A stretch of DNA of 64,000 nt, from positions 511,170,566 to 511,234,565 of the forward strand of contig CM040121.1 of the NCBI GenBank assembly GCA_022559845.1. The letters run 5' to 3'. The stretch comes from Amorphophallus konjac. Lineage: Eukaryota; Streptophyta; Magnoliopsida; Alismatales; Araceae. The notes below the pieces were generated by a model. The model was not told the origin of the DNA, did not search any database, and saw nothing but the letters and a program-made list of their open reading frames with translations. The translations under genes and the position numbers were made by a program. Below, in pieces: positions 20,942-32,826 of this stretch. Each line of letters opens with the position of its first letter. Position 1 is the first letter of the stretch.

Positions 20942-22914
20942 CTTCACCATCCCTTCGATGATGTCCTTGAAAACATAGCAGTTTTCGATTGGATGCCCCA
21001 ACATCGGTGGTAGGGGTAGAATCTTGGATTGTCCTTCCTCTTTAGGTCCTCCGGCCTCTTTGGCTCTGGCAGGGGGACCACGCCATGCTCCGTTACCCAG
21101 TCGAACAAAATCCTGGTTTTATCCTTCGGAAAGGAGTAGGCTTTCTTCATCTTGTCCCGTAGCGAGGGACCTTCTTTGCCGTCTGGGGCTTTTGCAGGCT
21201 GTGGGGCGACCGCCTTCTCGCCCTTATCTTTCTGTTGTTCGAATGCCTTGATATCAAGGGCATTCGCTTCTTTAGGCGCCGGGCGTCGCTCCACTGCCTT
21301 GCCCTTCTGGGTTGTGCCGGCAGTTGATGTAGGAGTAGGTCTTGCCAGAAAGGCTTCCACCTCGGCCACGATATTGTTTAGTCAGTCAAATGACCGTATT
21401 TCCATTCCGATCATCTTTTCTAGAACCTCCCTCCTGAGGTTATGTTTGCATATTTACACAGCATCCTCCTGATGCGGGGGCCGCTTGCACCTCATTCTGA
21501 GGTTCCTCCACCTCTTAATATAGTCAAGGGTTGTCTCATCTGCCCTTTGCTTTGTCGAGTAGAGTTCGGCCACTGTAACCTCCCTCTCCGTAACATGGAA
21601 TCTTTCACTGAACTTCCTCTGCATATCCGACCAGTCGCTGATCGACCCGGTCGGGAGGCTGGAGTACCATTCAAATGCGAGCCCCGTCAGTGAGGACCCG
21701 AAAAACTTTAGCAAGTACGATTCATCGGTGGCCAGATCACCCATGACAGTCATATAATATGCGACGTGTTCCTTCAGGGATCCCTTCCCGTTGAACTTGT
21801 CAAACTTGGGCGGCTTGTTGATTCCTGGGGGAAGCCGCTTGGTAGCATGGTGTTGCGGGTATGGCACCCGATAGGCATCAAATGCGACATAGTCACCTTC
21901 ACTTCTTTCTGCGAGCTTCAGCTCGATCATCCTCTCCACCATCATCCGGTTCATGACCGTGGGGTCGACTGGGTCCAGATAGAAGTGTGCCGACTGCAGG
22001 TACGGGGTGACCAGAGTGGTCGCCTGTGGAGGACGCAACAGTGGGGGTGCCTGGTGCACTTGAGGGAGCACCGGCGGCATCAACGGATGTGACTGTGGCT
22101 GCTGAGTTATCGCCATGCTTGGCTCTGACGACTGAGGCAAGGAGTAGAGTGGCGGAGGGTCGACATGACGAACCGCTCCCCGGGATGATTCACCCTAGAC
22201 TTCGGGCGACTTGGAAGCTGATGAATGTTCAGTCTTCTCCATGAGCTGTTTCTTCAGCAAGTCTATCTCTTGCCGATATCTTTGAAGTAGCATCAGGACC
22301 AATGGGTCCATAATTGCCATGCTGGGAATGGCTTCTGTTGCTTCCCCGGACGTACCCTCGGGCAGGATGTCGAGGAGGACGTCATCTTCTTCTTTCGCTG
22401 TCACCACATTGGCGGTTAGAATAGCAGCTTCCTCATCCCACAGGTGGGAGACCAGGGGTTGTTTTCCTCTAGCTGTCGCCAGGAGCTGCCTTGCGGCTTC
22501 TATTCCTCGAGTATTCGGCCCCGACCTTGCGGCCAATTGAGCCAACTCGCTGGGGTCTTCAGGAAGTCCCCTGTATCGGCCGAGTATGCCGGCCATGTTG
22601 CAGGTGAAGACCTGCATCCTTCTTCTCTGTCGATGGACCCTTCTCTTAGCCCGATCCGGGAAGGTCAGCCTCTCGAACACAGAAGTCCTTCTTGTATACT
22701 CCCGTCTAGGGGTGGCTTTATCGGCTCCGATCTCAAAGTCGTCATCATAGTCATTGTCATCGACTGACGACATCATCATCTTTTCTCTTTCATCTTCTTC
22801 AACTGCCATTGGTAGGCAGAAGTCTTCACTGGCTACGGCTGCTTGCATCAGTCGCTGCTGACCAAGTGAGGGGTTGCCTAGCCCTCGGAAATAGTTCTTG
22901 ACCAAATTGGTCAT
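20942..22914 (-). pseudogene. gag: Gag of the Tat element (broken)
   Basis: From Met at 22914. The first 230 residues are charged and poorly conserved. The retrotransposon gag core follows: PKFDKFNGKGSLKEHVAYY, FFGSSLTGLAFEWYSSLP, WSDMQRKFSERFH and ADETTLDYIKRWRNL (near 21480-21830). The end (20942-21010) holds a zinc-knuckle-like YHR...GHPIENC segment in which the first Cys reads Tyr and a base is lost near 20985. Stops at 22195-22197 and 21454-21456 and one near 21380 all fit C-to-T changes. Upstream leader ORFs (23017-23768) belong to the same transcript. Confidence 0.88.
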
Positions 22915-23016
22915 CTCTTCTCGACCCCGTTCTTGATGCAGTAGGGGGGACAGTTGTCGACCTCCCGCAGGAGGGATGTAAGCTAGCCGAGTTCTGTCAG
23001 CAGGTTGCCAGAATCT

Positions 23017-23768
23017 TCATCCCACAGCAGGGACGTTGGCTTGGCAAGCGCAGGCCCGGAAACTTTCACGGCGCGGAGGGTCCACAACCCCTTCTTCTTC
23101 TCTCGGGGCCAGGCCCCTTTCCTCCCTTCCTTCCGCTCCGTCGCGAGCAGGGCGGCGGCGGACAGGTGCAGCTTGGTGGATAGGTTGGACCCTCTTGGGG
23201 ACCCACACCTATTTAAACTTCCTTGGCCTGGGGGCCAACTTCTCTCGGCCGTAGCAGTCGGCTTCTTCTCTTTCTGCCCTTCTTCCAGCGAGGGCTTGGT
23301 ATGAGTTGTAGATGGGGACGGCGGGGATGACCCGGTCCGGGACTATCCGTGTGCCACGCCCGTCGAGGAAGACGCGTACGCCACCGACCATCATGGATTT
23401 ACCAGATTGTGACAAAGATCCGGAAACCATGGCAGTACCTCTCCGGAGTTGTTTACGGTGACGCCCTCCAGAATTCTTGCTGACAGCATCGGGAGGACCC
23501 CGTGGACGGCATGGTGCACCCGGCAGCTGGAGACCAGAGTCAGACTCTTGGGCGAGTCATTGCAGCATAGAGCCTTCAGAGGCTACATCTTCTTTGTAGC
23601 TCCCTCGACGGGCTCCGAGGGTTCTACCTCCAGCATATCTACGAAGGCTAGCCCCAAGAAGTTGGGGAAGCCAACAGCGGCAGGGAAGCTACCGAACACC
23701 ATGTGCACCGCCAGGTACCCTCGTGCATGACCAGCAACGATCGATGGGCCAAAGCCGACGCCAGTCAA
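23017..23768 (-). pseudogene. Leader ORF between PBS and gag of the Tat element
   Basis: Two partly overlapping reading stretches (23768-23583 and 23430-23017, the latter with one stop at 23209-23211) precede gag. They contain AVHMVFGSFPAAVGFPNFLG and VRVFLDGRGTRIVPD. I recognise no domain. Ogre-type Tat elements carry an extra ORF before gag, but with this much decay I cannot tell whether this is its remnant or gag's own N-terminal part. Confidence 0.45.
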
Positions 23769-23880
23769 TCATGTTGTTGTCGTCATCGTTTGCCTGAAAA
23801 GACCAACAAACCGACGATCAGCAGCCTTAGGGAGGGCCTCGAAGCCCAAGTATCTTGGTAAAGAGATGAAAGTTGACACT

Positions 23881-23902
23881 GGTCCCACCGGGCGTGCCAG
23901 AC
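23881..23902 (-). other. Primer binding site region of the Tat element
   Basis: Minus-strand 'gtctggcacgcccggtggga' directly after the LTR end (CA at 23903). The phrase is familiar from plant Gypsy elements, but I do not assign the tRNA. Confidence 0.7.
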
Positions 23903-26900
23903 TGTTTGCCCATGGGATTTCCTTTTTTTATTTTGGTATTAATAAAGATGTTTTATTGATGGGCTTATTTTGTTTATTTACGCATCGATCAACCAATTAA
24001 CTAACCGATAATTAACTGACTGATTGACTGCGAATGCGTGCCAGTCACGTACGTGACGAGTTTATTGTGCGCTCATTCTGACCCGTGTCGGGCGAGAGTG
24101 AGATTCGGTCGGGACCAACAGTCCGCCACACCATAAAGGCTATGGCGTTAATTACATCCCCCGTGAGGAGGGAAAACCTTTGATTAATTGCCAAGATAGT
24201 GGGCTGTCGAGGCCGGAATGAAGATGCGAAGGCATGAGCGTGACGAGGCCATATGAGATGTTTCGATCTATCATGCAAGAGAGGCATGGTTTGTTAAATT
24301 AGAGACCCTTGGTACGTGATAGAGGACGTAGGTCGAAGACCACCATCGCGCATAGCAAAGACTTCCGATCGGGCGTAACCCAGGCTTCCATCGGTGCCAT
24401 TTGATATACCCAAGGGTCCATACAGGCATGCACACATGATATTCATGATTATGTTAAGCATGGCAGTGGAGTTATAATAATGATAAGTGATCGGTCAAAT
24501 TATTAGCCTCCCCTAAGAGGGAACGAAAAGGATAACATAAACATGATAACGAAAGCGAAACGCTAACGGACATGGTAGCAAAAGCGTGGTAGCAAGACAG
24601 CTCGGACTGGAATAGCCCCTTTCTTATTTAATTTATTATTAATTGGGATCATTAATCTCGACTACGAGAGACGAGGATCACTCCAAGGGCGAGGGATTGA
24701 TTAGAATATCACAATGCTTCAAACCGGTGCAGCCGTGCGTAGGAATAGATTTCCCGGCACTGCCAAATGTAGGCAAATGATCTTAATACGGCGCAGCCAA
24801 ACGTAGGCAAATGGTCTTAATATGGCGTGGCATGCTTGGGGAGCGCCGGTTTAGGGCGCGACGGGGACATGCCGTTTGAAAATAAGTTTTCATGAGTGTA
24901 ACGTTATTCCGGTGCGGGGGGGGGGGGGTACCGCGCCGTATTAAGGCACGCCAGATTAGGACCGCACCGTTTTAGCTGATTTTTGATGAATTTTGAAATG
25001 ATTTAAGTTTATTAGGACTCTGTTAAGAGTTTTGAGGTCAATTAAGGTGATTGTTTGTTTAATTGGAGTCCAGAGCCCCCAAGGGCGAAGCTATAAGCTA
25101 GTGCGAGTTTCATACTCGAGCACTGGGGTCCTTATACTCAGAACAAATGTTTTATTGAAGCCATTTTGATATAAGTAAACTCATAAGTTAGAATGATTCT
25201 GCCGAAAATTGGGCAGCATCTCCTCCGTCCTTGAAGGATTGCATGGGAGAAACGGGGTCATACCCACTTGTGGAGTAAGCCCCTAAACAGCCGGTCTGCA
25301 TGGTGGCAGCCAACAAAACCCCAATCGGATAGGATACCCCGAGGACAAGCCTGCGAGGGGCACCATAGCTCCATGGGAGGAAACAGACGGACGATGCAGC
25401 TATTGACTGAAGCAACACCCCGAGGACTGGCCTACGAGGGGTGGGCGACCTACAGCGTGCACTGCATCCACTAGCAAGAGAGCATTAGGGAGAGAGGCCC
25501 CGAGGACAAGCCTACTAGGGGCGTTCGTCCCTTATCCACCACAGAATCCTGGGAGACTGTGGGTTTAACATTGTTGGGCTGAAGCCCCTGTTGTTATCAG
25601 CCTTTCGGAGCATGGGAAGCATCCATCACTCAGAAGTGGAGCTCCCTTGACCGATTGGCAGCTCTGTGAAGCAATGGGGAATATCCCCCTCCCCCGGGTG
25701 ATTAAGAGGAAACCAACGGGACTCGAATGGTTTAGTGGTCATAAACCACAAATGAAGGAAGTGAGGCTTCTCGGTATTGATAGCCTACCCGATACAGGGT
25801 TAAGATGTTAATGCTCACGAGACTGGGTTGCCATCCACAGGAGAGAATGCAAACAGCAGCCACGGAGAGAGAGTCAGTTGATATCTATAGCGGGAACGAT
25901 TTATCTACATGCGCATATACACGAATGGCTGGAACGCAGTAGTCACGAGGCGGACTCCACCATTCCAGAAGCAGCACCTGCCGCCTCTGAGCAACGGAGA
26001 AATGCAAAGAGGGAGGAAGGTCGAGGTTGGATCTCGTATCAAAATGGGGAGAAGCGTGTGCACAGGCACAGGCGCGGAGGACCCAGAGAGGGGTTATCTT
26101 TGTAGCCCATGGCATCCCATGGCGTGTTCAGAATCGGGGGAAACCAGAATCGTAAAGCTATACACGGGAGGACACTAATATATATATATATCTACTGAAT
26201 GAAATATCAGTGGAAGAAGAGAACAAGGCGTTGAGCATCCTATCCACCAATATATTCATATATGCATGCCATCATCCCATCGGCGAAGGAAGCTACACAT
26301 ATGTCATGAGTTCTGTGCCGGCATCGCGGCACGGCCACCGTTCTACTTATAGGGGAGCTCACAGAAGAGCAATAGAAAAATAAAGAGGGATGGCGAAGAA
26401 CGGGGGAGGGGTTGGCTCATATCATCGCCATCCCTCACCCCTCTCACTTACATTCGACAGAGAGAAAACAAGGCGGAGAAGAAACAAGAAACGCAGACGC
26501 CCACCTATTCCAAGAACAGAGTATCGGGGCACCTCCTTCTTCTCCGGATCCGGAGGGCTTCAGGCTGAGGATGGAAGACGGCGGTGAAGGGTGCTCAGAG
26601 GAACCCTGCTTCACTCGCAAGAAACCCTCTCTCTCTCGCAGGCGATTGGTTCTCAGACCCTTTCTCTTATCTCTCGATTTTCTTCTTTCGAAAACCTTTT
26701 CGCCTTCTCCCCTCCCTTCCTTTTCTTCACTTCGAATGCCCTTTTACACAGGAACCATTCAAGGCTTAATCCGGCGTGGGAATGGTGCGCCGGGAAGTGG
26801 CCTTTTGAAGCCTTTCTGCGCGCCGGAATAGAAGGGTGCCTGGTAAAGGGGCTTCTGCAGCTTTCGCGCGTCGGAATAGAGGGGCGCCGGATAAGAGGGC

Positions 26901-27651
26901 GCGCCGGTTTAGGGCGCACCGTATTAGCATCTCCCGCATGTCGCGGGTCAGCCGATGAGTCCGAGAATGGTTCCGGGGATCACCATGAACATTTATCTCG
27001 CCACCGTTCTTCAAAACCTCGACGAGATGCCTTGTCGAAGCTCTCAGGACAACGTATGGCCATTCTCGAAACTTCATATGACTTTGGTTTGATCACGCGG
27101 GTTTTTCGCTGACACGGCTCTCGACACTATGATATGTGCTGTCGGCTCAGTCTTTTTTGTGCTCGAAGCTTCTTGGAGGGTGGGATGGCACCCGGGATAA
27201 TTCCGCCCATGTCGAGCGATCATTCGGTCACTAACGGGCCCCACTTGGCGAGAAGTCGTACCCGTGCTGGGTAGCCAGGATCTTCTACCGACAGAGCCTT
27301 CGGTCCTCCGTTTTGAAGAGCCAAGGGCATTCTTTCATCTCAGGAGAGTCTTTCATGAGGTGGGTGGCCACCGGGTAGACCATCGTCCTTGGTTGGACAA
27401 CGGGTGTAGTGTATGCGACACGACGGAGTCGATGCCGGTTCATTGGGCAGGCTTGGTCGCATTACCGGTTGGTTGTGAGTTCATCTCGATTCTCCTATGG
27501 TGAAGTCCCCATGTTCATACAGGGTGACTCGAGGCTCTGGCAGCTTGAGAAGTCTTCAATATGTTGATATTTATCGGCTTCTGTGCTTCAGTGGCCCGTG
27601 TCATTCGTCTTTGAGGCTTGGTCACCGCGAGTGATATTTTGAGTACCAACA
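23903..27651 (-). repeat. 5' LTR of the Tat element
   Basis: 3749 bp, TG at 27651 and CA at 23903 in minus-strand reading. The right edge is set by where the LTR of element A resumes (27652). It contains GC-rich variants of 'taaaccggcgcgcc' (24720-24960 and 26760-26940), a 13-base G run (24916-24928), an imperfect (TA)n (26168-26182), and the module of about 100 nt at 24311-24410. The 3' LTR would lie left of the window, so identity cannot be measured. Confidence 0.88.
24311..24410 (-). other. Module M, copy in the Tat LTR (about 100 nt)
   Basis: On the minus strand it begins GGTATATCAAATGG and ends GTACC, with GGTGGTCTTCGACC inside. It aligns end to end with 30215-30315 (element A) and 60330-60428 (element D). 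Its ends can pair, and GGTC/GACC forms a small internal hairpin. It sits near the downstream end of the LTR, so it should lie in the transcript leader. Confidence 0.7.
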
Positions 27652-27913
27652 CTCCCTTTTGCAAGAAGAGCTTCATTGATGGACTCTTTTAAGTTCCAAG
27701 CATGAGCCATGGATTTTGTTCCTACAAGACAAGATAAATATAGCATTAGTTCCTTAAACACCAATGATTCATATGACTTTCAAGAGTGAACCTTGAAGCT
27801 ATCTTTCAACTCATCAATCACGATATACACATGTTGCTCAATGAAACACATACACACACAAACACAATCATTTTGATATCATTGAAACCAAACACCAACT
27901 AGGGGATGCAACA
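27652..27913 (-). repeat. 3' LTR of element A, cut after 262 bp
   Basis: Begins TGTTGCATCCCC at 27913 on the minus strand and matches 37260-37521 to the point where the Tat LTR starts. The first five bases after the junction (ctccc, 27652-27656) should be the Tat target duplication. Confidence 0.93.
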
Positions 27914-30214
27914 ATCTCCCCCTTTTTGATGATGACAAAACGATGTGTGTGATAGAGTAGTGTTGCAAATATCTTTATGAAAGACCAAGCATTGAGCATG
28001 AACATTGAGCACATACATCAATTCTCCAATTCTCGCCCAAAATAACACCATTCATAGAACATTGAGCACACACAAATATTCTCCCCCTTTTTGTTATCGA
28101 CAAAAAGAAGAGATGAACGTGTTAGGCCAAAAGATATGATACCAATGCAAATGCCAAGTGATACTAATCAAAGGCCCAAAGTATGATACCAAATGTTGTT
28201 CAGATGCCAATTGGTGGTCAAATTGGCTGATACCAATTGTTGGGGTCAAATTAAAGGCCCAAAGATTTGCAATTTCCATTCTTGAAGAATTGGCCCAAAG
28301 ATGTGATACCAAAAGTTGGAAGAACTCATTTTAGCATTCATGCATCATGATGTGTTCAAGATGATGCATTTCAAAATGAACTATACCAACTATTGAATAC
28401 CAATTGTTGAAAAGTATGAATTGCTCAAAGATGATTTCATGTATGAACTATATACATACTGAAAATGCCATACATGAAAATATGCATATGATAAGTGTCA
28501 TCTTTCAAATGCAGTGCAAATGCACTATGGGAATGCTAGTCGTGCAAGATATGAAGCTATGCACATGATGAATTATTTCCTTCAAATACAAGGTTTATGC
28601 TCATAATTAGACCCAAGGGGAATGCATGAACATGCAAACACACAAGCACAATCGTCATGCACACATATAGTACATATAGTAACTCCCTCTATGTGAGGTA
28701 CGGGTTAAGAAAAGGGCATGTGATTCAAATTCAAGAATGTAAGACATGAAGCATAAGTAAGAGATTTGTGCATACACAACTAGAAATACTACATAAACCA
28801 TGAATGTAGGTAAATTCATAAAATACATACATCACAAAAATGCCCATGTGAAATGTGAGGTAATGACTAATGAGCTTCAAAACATATGGATTTTTAGATT
28901 TTCTGAAGAACACTAGAAGGTAATCTCCTCTCTACACTTTCACTTTAGATTCTCGACTATCGGTAGCTTCGCACAACCCCTATTTTGTTTCTTTTAATAG
29001 ACTTCACGTTTCAGCGCGAGTTTCCTCATATGTCTCAATGGGGATTCCCGGCTACTTAGATTCGTCACACATATGGATTGTTGTTTCTCCTTTCGACACG
29101 AGTTTCCTACTTTATTTCAGGGGGGATTCCCGGTTACTCGGATCCACATACCACTTATTGAATTTTTGTGGGGTAGGCAGCTTTTTCTTCACGATTACTC
29201 TTTAATGTCCATGTAGAGATTCAAGTTCCCTTTAAAGTGTTGGAAGGAATTTCTTAAATCCTTATCAATGAAAGTCATTAAATTCATTATGTGTAAAAGT
29301 GTGGGGGTAAATTTTTGTTTTGCATGTATAAAATAAATTTGACAAGACACGGCTATGACTCCCCCTAAATGTATGCACGGTCGAAAATAAATCATCCCCC
29401 TTAATATATGACATGTATCACATATGAATTAAATCACTGCATTGTTATTTATCAAGGAGGTGAGGTCTTAGAATTTTCCAAGAAAGTGTTTTATAAATTA
29501 AATACATACATGCATGCAAGGGTTCATGGAAACATTCATGTAAGCATTCATGAATCAAGGTATACATGAGACTCATATTCACAATGATATGCAAGGATCT
29601 ATGAATGATATGCAAATATGTCAATGCATTCTTTTTATGCATGTTTTCAGTTTTTGCAATGACTTGAGCATTTAAGAAGAGCATGAAGCAGGTGAATGCA
29701 TGAGATGGATTTTCAATGAATTTGGCACTGAATCATTAGCATTTAATTTAGATTTCATCATGAAAAGCCATGTCCCTTAGAACCTAAATGTTCAACCATG
29801 ATCATTCAAAGATAATATTTTATGAGACATAAGCTTCAGTTTGAACATGATACGCCCTGCATGTGTGAATATGCAAATAACAAAGTGTCCAACAGATTTC
29901 ACACAAAATTTGGTAAATGAGCAAGATAAGTGTTTGAACATCTATTAACAAGAGTAGATTTCTAAACATGTCAAACAACTTATCAATTTAGCAAATCAAT
30001 CACACATGGCAATGAGCTTTAAACTGAGCCATGATCACATTCAATATCAACTGTTGCATTTGATCAAGCAAGTCCATAGTTCAAAAAAAATTGCCTTATG
30101 AAACAAGAGAATTTTTCAGATTCAATTTGAGAGATATTACAATTCAAAGGTAGATTTGATTTTATTCAAAAACATGTTTCCTCATAAGCCAAACAGTTGA
30201 ATTTTTTGAATTTT
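27914..30214 (-). other. Noncoding 3' region of element A
   Basis: Starts on the minus strand with the PPT aaaaagggggagat, directly before the LTR. Further PPT-like tracts (gggggag and similar) occur near 28080, 29350 and 29395. Near 28995-29155 a block of about 95 bp with 'cgagtttcct' and 'gggattcccggttactcgga' is present twice. No ORF above 80 codons looks real, and none shows a pol motif. Confidence 0.7.
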
Positions 30215-30315
30215 GGTACTATGCAGAGAACATAGGTCCGAAGACCACCATCACGCGTAGTGGAAGTATCCAATTAAACGTAGTTCAACCTTCTCTAACC
30301 ACCATTTGATATACC
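30215..30315 (-). other. Module M, copy in element A (about 100 nt)
   Basis: Minus-strand GGTATATCAAATGG ... GGTGGTCTTCGGACC ... ATAGTACC. Ends pair over about seven bases with one bulge, and GGTC-TTCG-GACC is a perfect small hairpin. It lies downstream of gag, the same relative place as in element D. Confidence 0.72.
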
Positions 30316-30817
30316 TAATATTAATCCATTGAAGACATGTATGGCTTGTGAAGAATTTAGAGCATAACATGAGAACACACCAAAATATCATACCAAAATA
30401 TCAAAACCATCAAATTTGACAATGAAAGAGCAAAGTCGGGATTTTACCAAGTGAGTGTGCCTTGTTCCTTTTTATTGAAACCCCTTTCATTCTTTATTTA
30501 CCTCAAGGCACACTTGTATCAAAGCCAATTCATGAAGTCCCACGATCAACGACACCTAAGAGGGGGGTGAATTGGGTGTTTTATAATTTTACGAAAACTT
30601 TTGGCCTTTTTGAAATATGTGATATAATGCTAGTTAAGAGATACAAAACTATATGATCACAAATCGGATTTATCAAACTTAATTAGACGATGATGTAGAT
30701 TATGCAAGATATACGTGGATAAATCTGGAATCACAATTATACTAATCACTCACGTAGAATGGAGGTAGAAGAAATAGAAGAGAAGAACACAATCCAAAAC
30801 ACAATGTACAACGGTTT

Positions 30818-30880
30818 TTAAGGTGGTTCGGATGCAACGACGACAATCCTACGTCCACCCCTCACCAAACCCGGTGAGGC
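30818..30880 (-). other. U5-type hairpin module of LTR E
   Basis: Stem CCTCACC/GGTGAGG with a short loop, next to 'gtggacgtagg' and 'ccgaaccacctt' on the minus strand. Confidence 0.6.
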
Positions 30881-31814
30881 TTCACTCGGGGATAAATTCC
30901 CAAACGGAGACGACGCTCCAACCACACACGCAGGACGACACCTATACACACACACGGGGACGCGCCCCAACACACACACACACACACACACGGAGACGAG
31001 GTCTCCAACATGATCCAACAAGTGGATCACCAACACAAATACCCGCTGCTACAAGTGCAGCAAACCACACACACGAGATAGAACAGATCTAAAAAGACCC
31101 ACACACACAGAGACGCAGATCTAGGAAGATCCACGCACACACATGAATCAAATACGACACACACACAAACGACCATAGATCCAACAATGGTCCACATACA
31201 CACACGAGTTTGCAGTTTATAAGAAACACAAATGTGAAACTTAAAACATAATAAGGCACAGTTGAGAAAAAACTCCTGATTTGGCTCCCCCTGAATGTAT
31301 GCTGATTGATCTTTGAATGATGCTTGCTTCTTCAGTTCATTAGAAATTGATGGCTTCAGATGGACCTTGAATCTTCAACTCCTGGATAAAGAGTTGATTC
31401 GCGGATCACTATTCACGGCTACAGTAATCGTTCCTTCTTCCTTGGACAACTTCCTTTATCTCCTTGATCCTTGCTTGCTTCTTCTCTTCCTTTGAGATTG
31501 CTGGCTTCAGATGGAGCTTGAATACCTTCAGATGGATGAAGAGGTTGCTGGATGAAGTACTATTCACGGAGGGTTGTAACAGCCTTCTTCTTCCTTTGAT
31601 AGCCTTCCCCTTTGATCTCCCTTGAAGCCCTCTTGGATGGTTAGGGTTATTGGCTCCAATGAGATGTTTTATAACCTTTGAATGGTCCATGGACAACCCC
31701 TAGACTAGATCTACAAATCCCTCCTAGATTGGGGGCAGTGGGATTAAAGAAATGGGTGAAAGATTCCTTTCCACGAGCTTGAAATCGAAGTCACCAAAAG
31801 GGGGCTCGGGACTG

Positions 31815-32062
31815 GCGGTCGACCGGAAGGCATGGGGCGGTCGACCGGAACCTGCTGCAGCCAGAACATTTTGGCTCTAGCAAAACCGGTCGACTGGCCC
31901 TATAGTGGCGGTCGACTGAAACCTGTAAAATCTCCATCTTTTCAGTTCTGGGAGAACCGATCGATCGGACTCCTAGGGGCGGTCGACCGCTACCTACAAA
32001 TATTAGAATTTTTAGGCTCTAGCAAATCTGGTCGACCGGCCAAGATGTGTTGGTCGACCGGA
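31815..32062. repeat. Cluster of GTCGAC-centred palindromes in LTR E
   Basis: Eight sites such as cggtcgaccgg (31816-31826 and 31838-31848) and the perfect 12-base gcggtcgaccgc (31979-31990), spaced 20-50 bases. They lie 150-400 bases upstream of the TATA-like box in LTR sense. Confidence 0.85.
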
Positions 32063-32214
32063 AACACCTATACCTACAAAAATGAAGTGTTAGCTCAAAG
32101 AAACATGTCCATAATTCAAGGGCTTCATGTCCATATCAAATCCATGCATTTTGGGATTGGATTCACTTGGTTCATGCATTTGAAACGTCTAAACCATTTG
32201 AGCATTTCTAAATT

Positions 32215-32370
32215 TTGTTCCGGGGGCTCTGCCCCCAGAAACCCCCACATGGGGCGCTGCCCCCTTGACCCCCGCGACCTTACCGGGCAGGTCGATCCCC
32301 GTGACCTGACCGCGCAGGTCGATCCGCGGGCGAGGGCGCACGATGGCCAGAAGGGTTTCATGTTTGATAT
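32215..32370 (+). repeat. GC-rich module shared with 52665-52860
   Basis: Runs from 'ttttgttccgggggctctgc' through 'gaccccgcgacct...' with dyads of the type cgacctga-ccgggcaggtcg, to 'gcgagggcgcac'. A second, longer copy with three dyads lies at 52665-52860. Here it is part of LTR E. Confidence 0.8.
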
Positions 32371-32451
32371 GCATGAATGAGGTGTATTAAGGAGAGGTAT
32401 ATGAGATACACATGGTAAGATCGATGCTAAGACAAGGTAAGAGTCTCAACA

Positions 32452-32826
32452 ATGGTTCTTGACAGTAAATGACATATACCACCTATTTTTGATTGTAAAG
32501 GAGTAGGGTGCCTATACACACATTTGGTTCACCAGGTGACTGCCATGAGTTTAATCCTGCAAGCAAGATAGTCAGAGTTAATACCATGCTTGTTCACATT
32601 AAAGAGGTTATGAAATCTCTTACCTCTTGTAAAACCAACATATGCAAACCAAGGATCAAGACCATGTAACCGTTCTCATTTGCCATCTCAACCATACATA
32701 GATAACAAGAGCATGAGCAATCAACCACAAGTTTAGTTATCATCACTTAATCACACATTAAGTTTAGTTATCATCAAAATCATAACTTAACAATCACAAT
32801 AATCATCAAAACCATAACTCAACAAT
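32452..32826 (-). other. Noncoding stretch after gag, element A
   Basis: AT-rich, no ORF. It corresponds to the segment right after the gag stop in element D and contains 'tagttatcatcaaaatcat' type repeats. Confidence 0.6.

Larger units (their letters stand above)
1..27651 (-). mobile_element. Tat/Retand-type Ty3/Gypsy retrotransposon (3' LTR outside window)
   Basis: A single very large element read right to left: 5' LTR (23903-27651), PBS (23881-23902), leader, gag, protease, reverse transcriptase, RNase H, a second archaeal-type RNase H, integrase (ending at 5078), tandem-repeat fields, and an antisense ORF on the plus strand (1-966). The order protease-RT-RNase H-integrase is Gypsy. A second RNase H, an antisense ORF and tandem repeats between pol and the 3' LTR are known marks of the Tat lineage (Ogre, Retand, Grande). 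Elements C and I are inserted in its coding frame. Removing them leaves roughly 20 kb or more in this window, large but normal for Tat. It lies inside the LTR of element A. Lineage assignment is by motif and architecture, not by a tree. Confidence 0.88.
30533..32451 (-). mobile_element. LTR E, SIRE-like, inserted in the 3' region of element A
   Basis: Minus-strand LTR-like block, TGTTGAGACTC at 32451 to about ...acttca at 30533. It carries the features of the neighbouring SIRE-like LTRs: GTCGAC palindromes in U3 (31815-32062), a TATA-like box (near 31663-31672), the U5-type hairpin (30818-30880), simple CA-rich repeats (30940-31250) and the C-rich end 'cacccaattcacccccc'. Sequence on either side reads as continuous element A when compared with D. 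No clean TSD was found, so the ends may be off by some bases. Confidence 0.68.

Noticed and set aside
22319..22767. Plus-strand ORFs over Tat gag
   Set aside because: They are shadows of the minus-strand gag frame.
24311..24410. Hammerhead ribozyme or tRNA in module M
   Set aside because: I see no CUGAUGA...GAAA core and no A-box/B-box pair, so neither a retrozyme-type hammerhead nor a tRNA is supported.
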